From: Brienomyrus brachyistius
Lineage: Eukaryota; Chordata; Actinopteri; Osteoglossiformes; Mormyridae
DNA length: 64,000 nucleotides
Direction of reading: 5' to 3'
Assembly: GCF_023856365.1 (NCBI RefSeq)
Contig: NC_064535.1
Location: forward strand, 12,358,363-12,422,362
Shown here: positions 35,301-46,515 of the stretch, one piece after another
How the letters are laid out: each line of letters opens with the position of its first letter
Numbering within the stretch: position 1 is the first letter of the stretch
Translations under genes and position numbers: made by a program
Notes under the pieces: model-generated
What the model saw: only the letters and a program-made list of their open reading frames with translations
What the model was told of the DNA's origin: nothing
Databases searched by the model: none

Positions 35301-38300
35301 AAATCACAATGAAGAAGTTCTCACAGCAAGAGAACACAACAAAGCAGCAATCCAATGCAAAGTTCCTGCTATGCTGAGCACAGTCTCACCAACATCTGCA
35401 GATCATACTCAGCTGGAGACACTAGGGAAAGAAGATTCACCTGCAAGAAAAGATTTACAACGACAAAAGTTCCCCAAAGTACCAACTACAGTGGAAGGCC
35501 TTGAAGACAGTATGTATGCTACATCAAAACATGATAAACAAAAGGTATTTGAAGAACAACCTGCAGAACCAGAGATAATTAGAACTACAAAGTACAGTAA
35601 ACCATTAAAACTTCCAACAACAGAAAACTCTAAAATTGACACAGATAGAATTAAACTTAATATAAGCCCTGAAGTTATTGCAAAAAAGGAAGATCCTGAG
35701 AGGAATTTATGTTATACACACAACGACAGCACTGAAATCCAGACATTCGCAACAAAGGACCACATGAATGTGCTAATGTCTGCAGCTGAAGATCATAAAT
35801 CAGATGGTCACATTTCAGCTGAAGACAGTGGAAGAAAAAGCCCCAAATCAGATGTATATGAAATGCAACTTACTAAATCAGGGAGCCAGGGACACATAAC
35901 AACATATGATAGTAAACAACCAGCACCCACAAATATACAAGAGCATAGTAAATCAGGGGCACATGTAGAAACAAAGATCACTCAACCAGGTGTACGTGTA
36001 AAACCAGAAGACAGTAAACCAAGTGAGCTACCAACATCAGAACATCCTAAACCAGAGGTACATGCAAAAGAAGATACAGCAGTCTTCACAGAACATATTA
36101 CCTCAGCTGCACATCTAATGAGAGAACATTATAAACATGTAAAACCTGAAGACAGTAAACCAGTAACAATGGAACATCCTAAACCAGATGTAGGTCTAAA
36201 ACCAGGAAACATTAAACCAGGCAAACCAGTACCAAATGAGCATCCTAAACCAGGCGTAGGTGTAAAACCAGAAAACATTACACCTGGTATACCAGTACCA
36301 AATGAGCATCCTAAACCAGGCGTAGGTGTAAAACCAGAAAACATTAAACCTGGTATACCAGTACCAAATGAGCATCCTAAACCAGGCGTAGGTGTAAAAC
36401 CAGAAAACATTAAACCTGGTATACCAGTACCAAATGAGCATCCTAAACCAGGTGTAGGTGTAAAACCAGAAAACATTACACCTGGTATACCAGTACCAAA
36501 TGAACATCCTAAACCAGGTGTAGGTGTAAAACCAGAAAACATTAAACCAGGCAAACCAGTACCAAATGAGCATCCTAAACCAGGTGTAGGTGTAAAACCA
36601 GAAAACATTACACCTGGTATACCAGTACCAAATGAACATCCTAAACCAGGTGTAGGTGTAAAACCAGAAAACATTACACCTGGTATACCAGTACCAAATG
36701 AACATCCTAAACCAGGTGTAGGTGTAAAACCAGAAAACATTAAACCAGGCAAACCAGTACCAAATGAGCATCCTAAACCAGGTGTAGGTGTAAAACCAGA
36801 AAACATTAAACCTGGTATACCAGTACCAAATGAGCATCCTAAACCAGGTGTACGTTTAAAATCAGAATACAGTAAACCAGGTGTACTGGTAACAACAGAC
36901 CATCCTAAGCCAGATGTAGCAGTAAGAACAGAACACCCTAAACCAGTTTTACGTGTAAAATCAGAATACAGTAAAACAGGTATACAAGTTACAACAGAAT
37001 ATCCTAAACCAGGTGTACCAAGAACAGCAGAACATCAAAAACCAGATATACATATAAAATCAGAAGACAACAAACCAGGTTTACCAGTAACAACAGAACC
37101 AAATAAATATGTAAAGCCAGGAGATAGTAGACCAAATGTATCAATTGCAGGAGAACTTCCTAAACCAAGTGTCCCAAAACGAACGCAGCATCCTAAACTA
37201 GTAACAAAAGAACATACTAAACCAGATAGACCAGTAACAACAGAGCATTCTAAGCCAGGTGCTCCAATAAGAAGACAACACCCTAATCTAGATATACCAG
37301 TAAAAACAGAGCACCATAAGACAGGTGATCCAATCAGAACAGAACACCTTAAACTAGATATACCAGTAACAACAGAGCACCCTACACCTGGTTTATGTAT
37401 TAAATCAGATCACAGTAAAGCAGGTTTATCCGTTATGACAGAACACCCTAAACCAAGTGTCGATTTAACAGAAGAACATCCAAAGCCAGGTGTACATTTA
37501 ACAGCAGAACATCCTAAGCCAGGTGTGCATTTAACAGCAGAACATCCTAAGCCAGGTGTGCATTTAACAGCAGAACATCCAAAGCCAGGTGTGCATTTAA
37601 CAGCAGAACATCCTAAGCCAGGGGTTCCTGTAACAACACAACATTATAAACTAGACGCACCAGTAACAATAGAACATCTCACGTCACGTGCAAAATCAGA
37701 AGACAGTAAATCATGTGTACCAGTTACAACAGAACATTTTAATCCAGTTACACATATAACAGCAGAACCATATGTACCAATAACAACAGAACATTTAAAA
37801 CCAGATATGCATGTAACAACTGAAGACAGTAAACTAGGTTTACCAGTAAGAGCAAAACATCCTAAACTAGTTGTACCAAAAACAACAGAACATCCTAAGC
37901 CGGATGTACCACTAACAAAAGAGCATCCCACACCAAATGTACCAGTAACAATAGAACATCTTAAACCAGGTTTGCATGTAAAATCAAAACACGGTAAAAC
38001 AGTGGTAGCAGTAACAAAAGACCATCCTAAACCAGATCAGTCAGTAACAAAAGACCATTCTAAACCAGGGGCAGCAGTAACAACAGATCATCTTAAATCA
38101 GTTTTACGTATAAAATCAGAAGGCAGTAAACCAAGTATACCAGTTGCAGCAGAACTTTTCAAATCAGGTGTACATGTAACGCGAGAAGACAGTAAAGCAG
38201 GTGTACCAGTAATCACAGAACATCCTAAACCAGTTGTATGTGTAAAACAAGAATACAGTAAACCGCATGAACCAGTGACAACAGACCTTAACCCAGGTGC

Positions 38301-40524
38301 ATCAAAAGAACATACCAAAAAAGGCATTCCTGTTAAAACAGAACACACCACACCAACATTAGAATACACTAAACCAGTCGTGCCTTTATTGAAAGAAGAA
38401 GCTTTTACAAATGAACATCCTAAGGCACCTTTGAGAAAAGAACGCAATAAACCAAATGTTCATGTACGAAAAGAACAGCATGAACTAGAGCCATTGTGTC
38501 AAGAATCCGGAAACCTAGAAATGCTTGCAAAACTAAAAGGTTTTACGTCAGATAGAGTTCTAATAAATAATTGTACTACGGAACCTGCTAAATCGGAGGT
38601 TCATGCAACCAAAGATGGCGCCGAGACCAAGCCAAAGGACTTTTCAAATCTAGGTAATTCCCACCTAGAAATGAAAAATGATCCAGCCTTGGTGCCTAAA
38701 GAAAAAAGTCAAATATCAAAGCATACATTCCCATCTAAAGAATATACTAAGACAAAAGTGGGTATGCTTACTGAAAAAGAAGATATAAATAAAGTGAGAG
38801 ACATACATACATGGATGGAGAGAGACCAGGTCATTTCAATGAAGGAATTAGAAGCCAAAGACGATTTCACTGGAAGGCAAGGAAATTCAGTGTCTGACAA
38901 GCACCCAATCTATGCTGAAACACCAAAAAAGGCCTTACATGAATCATATTTGTCTGTGCAAGAAGCCCAGCAAATTCTGGAACAGGAATTAAAAGTACGG
39001 AATAGTCCGGGGAACACAGGAATCATACAGCAGAGGGAAAGCAAAGAGGAGGGACTGCCATACTATGCCATTACTAACCATGATACTGAAGTGGAGGCTA
39101 AAGGCACATTGTATAACTCATCCCAAAAAACTGAGATGGCACGGAGGACAAGGGAAATGGAGAACTCTGGGAAAGTGGTCGATGACGGCAGGTGGACTCA
39201 CAACACCACGGACCCTGCTGAAGCCCACGTACTTTCCCCACGACCTGATACTTCCTCACCATCTCTGGGGAAGCCCATATTGTTCAAAGTGAAGGACAAC
39301 ACCTTCAAAACATCACCTGTAACCAAAACAGTAAAGCCATATTTCCACAAGACGTTTCCAGAAGATCTCCAACTCTCTTCCCCCATCAGTTCTGAGAAGG
39401 GAGAGGACTGGCATGACGCCGTTTCAGAAGACACCAAAGTCGTCCAACATGCTGCAGGTCTATCAAATCGATTCCAGCAGCCAAAGGAGCGTTCACCTCG
39501 CAAGGCCCTGTTTCCCTCAGATTCTACTGCCACAAGAGAACCACATGGTTATTCCAAGAAGAATCTTGCCCTAGAGGAGGATGAATGCTGCTCGATAGGG
39601 AGTGCTTTGTCAGAAGAGAGCTGTGCTGCAGGTACAGCAGATGTGACAAATGACAGGGCTGGAATCCTTGGGGTAACAGAGGTGGCTGAAGTCTTGAGAA
39701 GTATCAGTGAGAGGCCAGAACCAACCTGCAGTGGAAATGAAGGGAAGACATTCGGCAAACCACCAGTAGTTCCCCCCAAGACAGAGAAGGCCCTCCGTCG
39801 TGCCCAAAAGCTAACGACACGGAGAATAAAGAAGGCCGACGCTAAAGTGAGGCCTGATGGAACTTGGCACCTGGATCAGACCTCCCTTCGCATGGTGTCC
39901 AGTGAGCCACCATCCCCTACGGGGCAGCTGCTGTCACAGCCCCTTGCACTCAACCCGAATGCCGCTTCACATTACTGCATGGAGCCTGGCTGTGTCCCCT
40001 CAGCCCCAAAGTTTGTGGCTCAGCCCTTCCCACTAACCGAGAGGAAACTCCTCCAGGACCCAAACTCCGGTCAGTACTTTATGGTTGAGATGCCAGTACC
40101 GGTCAAGACAAAAACCTTTTTTGATCCTGAGACAGGCAAGTACATTCAGCTGTCAGTCCGCCAGTCGCCAGAGGGCACCTTGTCGCCAGCATCATCGGTG
40201 GAGCTGATGAGCCCCCCGTATCTTTTGTACCCCGGCTTCCTAACTTTGCCCGTGGCGTCTGTGCCCCCTCTGAGGTCCTCCTCCCAGATGTCTGCGCCAG
40301 CCGCCCTGGCAGATGACCAGGAGATGCTGGAGCTGAACGACCCCTGGGTCCAGAAGGGCTACTGCCCTGAGTTTGGCCAGGACTCACAGATGTACATCGA
40401 GCCTGTATACATGCAACATGAGCAGCCTCAGGAGCCAAGACACACTGAGAGCAAGAGCAGCCAGAGAAAACTCAATATTATCTCGATGAGCGAACTGGAG
40501 GATTTTGCTGTGGAAAGTACATGA
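29348..40524 (+). CDS. CEFIP: CEFIP / C10orf71, giant repeat-expanded main exon
   Basis: The mammalian orthologue is a Z-disc protein of heart and skeletal muscle that binds FHL2 and influences calcineurin-NFAT signalling. The open frame runs unbroken to TGA at 40522. Residue numbers here count from an in-frame ATG at 29314. Conserved anchors are DREVSSLTDRAFRSLC (86-101), SLLFNLKD with RKRVKSTYSP (about 479-495), and a C-terminal module LLQDPNSGQYF..KTKTFFDPETGKY (about 3579-3617), which I recognise as the DUF4585-type segment. Between them lies low-complexity Lys/Glu/Pro/Thr-rich sequence with a 16-residue repeat (1504-1823), a 22-residue repeat (2288-2507) and a long degenerate HPKP array. 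Human CEFIP is about 1,435 residues, so this one is roughly 2.6 times longer. A strong acceptor (pyrimidine tract, CAG) ends at 29347, so the exon probably starts at 29348. Initiation is then upstream by splicing, or at ATG 29377 or 29482. The start is uncertain; the identity is not. Confidence 0.93.
33823..34782 (+). repeat. 48-bp coding repeat in CEFIP, 20 units
   Basis: Exactly 20 in-frame 48-base units encode the 16-residue motif MRNVQDKKDDKSTGTP and close variants (first copies NVQAKNEDKS). A partial unit follows at 34783. Later units are nearly identical at the DNA level, which suggests recent expansion or homogenisation. Antisense open frames here are by-products. Confidence 0.97.
36175..36834 (+). 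repeat. 66-bp coding repeat in CEFIP, 10 units
   Basis: Ten in-frame 66-base units, each 22 residues, start HPKPGVGVKPEN, continue with IKPGKP or ITPGIP and end VPNE. The array sits at the start of a longer degenerate region of HPKPGV-type motifs that extends to about 38,440. Confidence 0.97.
37477..37641 (+). repeat. 33-bp coding repeat in CEFIP, 5 units
   Basis: Five in-frame units of HPKPGVHLTAE (11 residues) with cores at 37477, 37510, 37543, 37576 and 37609. This is half the period of the 66-bp array, so the 22-residue unit probably arose as a dimer of an 11-residue ancestor. Confidence 0.92.
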
Positions 40525-40657
40525 TGTCTTGGGACTGAGAACTAAAAGAAAGTAATGATGTTATGGTATATATGTATATGCACATATCTGAGGCAATATG
40601 AATGTATGTCAGACTTATTGACACACAAAGATGGAATTATTTCTTAAAATGACTGGC

Positions 40658-40948
40658 AATAAAATATGCATGCATTCACATGCACTTGCAAAGAAATGTC
40701 CTATAATAATATGTAATGTAGATTTATTTTTATTATTTATTGTAGCTGATGTTTTAAGAGAGTTATTTGACAAAGCAGTTTATTTAGCTCTGCTTAAAGA
40801 TACCATTCCATTTCAGATATCCTCAGTCAAAAAGCGATAAATTGTGGGTATATTTGGGTGCATTGTGATCTAAGCCCATTCCCTAGGAACTAGGTGTTAG
40901 AAGCCCACCTAAAGATGGTTAAACTCCAGAGCATAAGCATTGCAATAA
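40658..40948 (+). promoter_or_regulatory. CEFIP poly(A) signals (two candidates)
   Basis: AATAAA occurs at 40658-40663 and again at 40943-40948, 134 and 419 bases after the CEFIP stop. Either could define the 3' end; the sequence does not say which is used. Confidence 0.4.
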
Positions 40949-42455
40949 AACTGCATGAAGCTGTTCCGATGGATAGCGTATTAGGGATGATAATTTATAT
41001 GATAGAATTCAGGCACACCTACGGTTTTGAGTCTTAGTAAAGAATGAGTCAGACTGATCATTTTTATCACACGGGTTTTGTTTGAAATTGCAATTCCCTG
41101 AGCATTTCAAACTGTGGTGGTCTGCTTGTGACAGGTACAAGCCACAGTGCTCCGAGATGCACTGCCGCTGTGCTGTCTGCAGATTTGGGTGAGGAATGTT
41201 ACTGACATTTACATTCAGAATGCACATAATTGTGTATTTTATATAGCTGTTAAAAACTATTCAGGTATGAAGTTGGTGCTTCAAGCCAAAGGAAGGTTTT
41301 GTTCTTGTACCCTTGGTGACCTACATAACCTGAATTAAATCTATTAAGAAATATGGATCGTCTCCATTAAATATGCAAATAGCCAGGACCACGTGTCTAT
41401 TGCACTCAGCACTTGAAATTCCACTACCTTTGATAACTGCCACTGCCTTTGACCTTCAGCTTAAGCCGTAGGTTTTCAGCGGGGATTGAAAATGCAGGCT
41501 GAAAAGACCACTGGTGATTTTACTTTGAGTTTATTTTTCTGTGAATATTGGTGTGTATTGGTGTCACCTGGATCCTGATCAGAGATCCACTCGCATCTGG
41601 CGACAGTTTTGTTGAGTGAAATGTCCCACAGCCTTGATTAATGAGACTATTCTCTCACTGTATTCTTACTTTCGTATCAAATCCACCTCTGGTACTCATA
41701 GGCATAGATGTATGCTGTTCATTGTTTAATTTGCCACACAGTACTTTGTAAGCTCTGATTTGTTTTACTCTGTCATCATCTTACAGCTTAATTAAACAGA
41801 TTTAAGCAAATGTAGTCTTTTACAGATGCAAAAGTCATAGAGAGTATGGAGGTTATGTTTTGACTGAATGCTTTAATGTTCAGGTAAGGTAAATTTGGTC
41901 TAGATAGACAAATTCCAGCAGAATTCTAAGTGCTGGACGTTCCACGTTTGCAATGGATAATGAATTCAGGTTGCGTTGAACACAGTCTGAAATGTTCAGC
42001 TCATGGATGCTAGCATAGAAATGTTTAAATACATCTTTAGGTTGACACCTACAAGGAAGACACTAGGGAATGCATATTTTGACAAGTGGTAGTTACTAGT
42101 ATAAGTTTAATTCTATTTAGACCGAAACAATTACAAAAAGCACAAACAATAAGCTCTTTAACAATCAGAGTGCAATTAATATGCACACAGCTGATCACTA
42201 GGCCTACATGGATCGCAACTGCTGCAATAGTGCAAGACTGCTAGTCTGTTTTCATGAATGGTTTGAAGCTGTGAGGTTTCTTCCTGTCGTGTAAAAAGGT
42301 GGTTCATGTTTTTGATATCCCATATAAAGATGCGTGCAAGCTGAAATGTCAGTGACAGACAATGGGAGATAATATTGGCAACTAATTGTATGCTCTGCTT
42401 CTAAGTGCAAGGAACAAGCAAAGTTACAGGGGTTCTCAAAAAGCATGGGAGGTTA

Positions 42456-42495
42456 GAGGTGATACTTTATTGATCCCCGTGGTGAAGTTCTCCTC
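42456..42495 (-). mobile_element. Retroposon end remnant
   Basis: ATACTTTATTGATCCCCGTGG is the reverse of the GGGGATCAATAAAGT end also seen near 7680. It is a short remnant and the family is uncertain. Confidence 0.4.
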
Positions 42496-43292
42496 CCTTG
42501 TTCTTTGGTGAAATCCTTTGTGAGGTACTCACCTGTGACTTGTTGTACTAAATGGCCTTTCTTAGATTTGAGTTGGTAAATGGCAAATGGGGTTGAGTCT
42601 CTCAGGGGCTGCCAGTCATGTGAGGTGTGTGTGGAGTGGAGAAAAAACTTTTCACTTTACTGTCTAGAAGCATAACAGTCCTATTATTTCACACCTTATA
42701 CAAGTCTCTTTCCTTTCATACAGGTGCATTCTTACCAGCCCATCATCGCTATGAATTTAGGTATGAGTGTGAGTCAGCCAGTATCCCCCTGGTAGATCTC
42801 CAGCCTTTAAGTCCATCTAACCACTTAACCTCTGCACCACAATGCCAGTTTGGGATGCCAGGTGAAAAATCTGTCTGATATACCCTTTTCCTTATGCAGT
42901 TGCCAGATTTGGATCCTATACCTCCTGATTAGACTCTTTAGGTGTTTTCACACTGTACTTTTTAGTCTGGTTAAATCGGACTCTGGTTCGATTTCCCCAT
43001 TGCTGCAGCATGTTTGGGCAGGTGTGGAGGACCCTCGCACCCTTCAGAGGAGATGGTCTCGGCCCGCTCCCAAATTAACTCTGGAGCCGTTTGTTTGTGG
43101 TGGGAATGTGATTCTAACTTGCTCTGCAAGTTTGAGCTAAAAGGTTCAATATCAGCTCCCCTCTTCTGTTCGGTCGCCTGAAGGCAGCAAGTCTGAGCCA
43201 GTACAGCATTTTCAAGACATGCCTTCCAAGTGAATTCGGTATTCTGGTGCTGCAGTACAACCTGGTATATTGCTGAAATAATTGCCATAGCT

Positions 43293-43612
43293 ATGAATAA
43301 ATGCGTCTCCGCCTGGGTCACATGTGTGTGGAGTTTGCATGTTCTCCCCATGTTGTCGTGGGGTTTCCTCCGTGTACTCCGGTTTCCCCCCACAGTCCAA
43401 AAACATGCTGAGGCTAATTGGCGTCGCTGAATTGCCCATAGGTGTGCATGTGTGAGTGACTGGTGTGTGAGTGTGCCCTGCGATGGGCTGGCCCCCCATC
43501 CTGGGTTGTTCCCTGCCTCGTGCCCATTGCTTCCGGGATAGGCTCCGGACCCCCCGCGACCCAATAGGATAAGCGGTTTGGAAAATGGATGGATGGATGG
43601 ATGAATAAATGC
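43293..43612 (+). mobile_element. 5'-truncated SINE with perfect 12-bp target duplication
   Basis: Bases 43305-43600 match the 8887-9246 SINE from just after box B to the (GGAT)n tail. The copy is flanked by identical direct repeats ATGAATAAATGC at 43293-43304 and 43601-43612. Truncation plus the duplication indicate LINE-type retrotransposition. Confidence 0.9.
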
Positions 43613-43954
43613 CATTTCTGTCTTTCCTCCGTGTTAAACTGCATAAAAACATTTGTCGACAAAGAAAATCAAGTGTATTTTTAGTAAATGTTAAGTGAGT
43701 AACATGCAAATGTAGAAATCCTTAGTGCACAACAAGAGCTTTTGACCAGTAATGTACATTTACCTACAGCTGGAGCACAATTGGCAGACCCTTGAGAGTA
43801 CAGCCCTAATGACAAGTAATTGGTGTATTTCAGTTTGCTTGGATTCTTCTCTATGTGAAAACAAACTGAACCGAGGGGAGAAGACCACAAGTTTACAAAC
43901 CCATCAACGGATTCAGACCAAAGAAAACAAACTATAAGGATGTAACACCTTTAG

Positions 43955-44600
43955 CTGCCTGTCAACTGTACCACTCTGGCATGGTTAGCCTGGTGTTTGA
44001 CCAACTTTTTCAAGAGGGATTAAGGGACTTAGCATTAAAACACATTAAATAGGGAATTTCTTTTGGTATAATTAAACCCAGCACTTGCAGGTTAAATATC
44101 TGCACCTGACTAATGGTTCCACAATACAACTTGAAACATAACCGTTTAAAGGTGTATTTTCCATGGGAATAAAGGGACATGGGATTTAAAGAGAATGTTT
44201 GAGATTTTTCCTTTGCCAAACTCAAATCCTAGACTTGCACATTAAACAGGTAAGACTGTAGGTCTACCAGCTGTTCCACCCTGGCACCGCTAAATGTGTG
44301 TTCTCATATATACCTTTCCTAGGGAAATAAGGGATTTTTAAAAAAGCATTTATGAGTTATATTAATATATTAAGCACTTGGTACCCTAGCCGCCCTGCCA
44401 ATCTGCCACAGCAGCAGCTTATAGTTTTTTTCTATATACATTTTATAAGGAATTAAAAGCCAGAGAATTAAAAAAACACACTGAATATACTAATTTCTCT
44501 GCCAGATTTGAGCTATAGGCTTTCAGACTAAGCACTTGGCACCTTAATCTCTATACCACCCTGAAAAAACACTTATCTAAGGACTTATTTAAAAAAAAAA
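43955..44600. repeat. Degenerate ~140-bp tandem array
   Basis: About five diverged units, each with a GGGAATAAGGGATTTAAA-like start (near 44017, 44164, 44323, 44448 and 44580) and a pyrimidine-rich end such as CTGTTCCACCCTGGCACC or CTATACCACCCTGA. The units are too diverged for a reliable consensus by eye. Confidence 0.5.
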
Positions 44601-46049
44601 AAAAAATGCATTTCAACTGCAAAAGCTTAACCAAGAAGGCACTAGAAAATAATTTTTTATTTAATCATTATTAAATAAAATAATGTAAAATACATGTATT
44701 AAATATATATGGACATAATTAAACTTCCAACTCCGTGTTAAAAAGCCGGTACTTTAACCATCGTGATACTCAATGACGCAGAAAGTCATGCTGTCGTTTT
44801 ACACGTTCGGCTTTGCGTGTGGGTGGAGTATGTTTATTTATGGATTGATTCACACCACTGATGTTTCGGTAAAAGCTTGGTGTTTTACCTAGTGTGTCAC
44901 AGAGTTTTTTTATATGACATTCTTAACGAACACGTTCTACTTAAGCTGTTTGTAATGCTAGTAGATGCGGAAAATTGTAGTAAAGATGAATTACACGTGA
45001 ACCTTCTGTACCTGGTTCTGAGCCGACATCCCCTGGGTGAAACCGAATTATTCCAGACAAGGAGCCGGTTACAGTATAGACTGGGCTCGCACGCTGCCGG
45101 AGCTCGCGTCTCCACCTAGCGGCCAAAAATATACATACTCCCTCCGTATCAAAACGCCCTTACTTCATTCATGCTCAACGCCTGTCTCTTAATCCAGAGC
45201 AGCTGGAGAGCATGGCTCCGCGCCTGGAGCTTCTCTAGAGTTTCAGCGAGTTTATTTACGTTACTCCCACGCACGAAATCTCCCTTTCAGCTTCTGCAAA
45301 TCATCACCCCCAAGCATGTTTCCATTCATATGGTTCAGCCCGATTGCATGGAGGACACATGAAGTCACAAGTATCCAGAGAGGTGGCTGCACCTATGGCT
45401 GAGACCTTTTTACCACATTTGGTACCTTACCCACTTTGCCGCTCTGTTTCAGTGTAGCTTACGTTTGATTTCCTCTCAGAAGAAGTGTACTTAGCGGTCC
45501 TTGCAGTATGAAAATATGTTAGCTCTCAACTATAATGTATAACAGAAGTATCTCATTTAAAGTATCTGTCTGCAGTTGGGTTCTCAAACCCTCACATGTG
45601 TGGGACACCATGCAGCGGATAACAAACTAAGGAGAGCTAATTACCAAGTATTTATTAGAAATATTCAACCTCTGTGATTGAAAATCTAAGGTTCCTACCA
45701 ACCAACCTCAATACTGCTTGAAAACTAAATAGTCAGACTCTTCACATCCATTCAGAGCAAACGGCCTGTGTATCAAATATGCAGACATTGAGCCCAGCAC
45801 CTTGTACCTTGTAACTTCACTGTAGCACAGACGCTAAGCACCGCTTAGATACTATGTATCTGTACATGAAGCCACATCCCATATGTTTCTATGTCACACA
45901 CATGGCCCGTCGAAAAGCCTGAAACTGGGCCTGATCTGCATCTCCGTCTGTTTGAGCCTCCATGTCTAAAGGTTTTATCAACTGGGGAAAAGACCTTGAT
46001 AATTATACACAAAGGGAGACATTCCTCTAATGCTGATTCAGCATAGCAC

Positions 46050-46515
46050 AGTCTGCTCCAGTACTGCTGACACTTGTACCTGGGTCAGGGACGGATTACG
46101 GACCGGGCCAGCGGGTCGCTGCCCAGGGGCCCTTGGGGTGCAGCCCAAAACAATTTGCAACGCTTATCAACAATGTATTTTCGTTTGTCTATTTTAGAGG
46201 GCCTACATTCTTTGATCCTCTGCCTACAAGGGCCACTGACCCTATAGGGAGGGCGTTTGGCTGCCAAGGGCCCTTGAATTGTGGTGGTTGTGGTGGTGGT
46301 GGTGCTGGTGGTGGTGGGGGGCCCTCGCGAATGTTTTGCCCAGGGGCCCACACAACCCATAATCCGTCCCTGACCTGGGTATTCTTTGGAGGCCCAGCCT
46401 AGCTGCACTCATGCCCAGGCAACTTCTCCACAGCACGAATGTTTGCAATGTGCTATTTGTCTCACTTGTATGTTGTTTTGGACAAAAGCATCTGATAAAT
46501 AAAATAAATGTAAAT
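46050..46515 (+). mobile_element. Old SINE interrupted by a hAT-like element
   Basis: CAGTACTGCTGACACTTGTACC before 46086, and GCAATGTGCTATTTGTCTCA..GGACAAAAGCATCTGATAAAT after 46372, line up with the continuous copy at 18990-19085. The two halves are therefore one SINE split by an insertion. Confidence 0.6.
46078..46380. mobile_element. Non-autonomous hAT-like element with perfect 8-bp duplication
   Basis: The 287-base element 46086-46372 begins CAGGGACGGATTACG and ends ATAATCCGTCCCTG, a clear terminal inverted repeat. It is flanked by identical octamers ACCTGGGT at 46078-46085 and 46373-46380. An 8-bp duplication with CAGGG ends is the hAT signature. No transposase is encoded, and an internal GGTGGT microsatellite is present. 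Confidence 0.88.

Noticed and set aside
36129..36837. Minus-strand frames of 213-225 codons opposite the 66-bp array
   Set aside because: Same reason: periodic mirror of the coding repeat, with no homology and no splice context.
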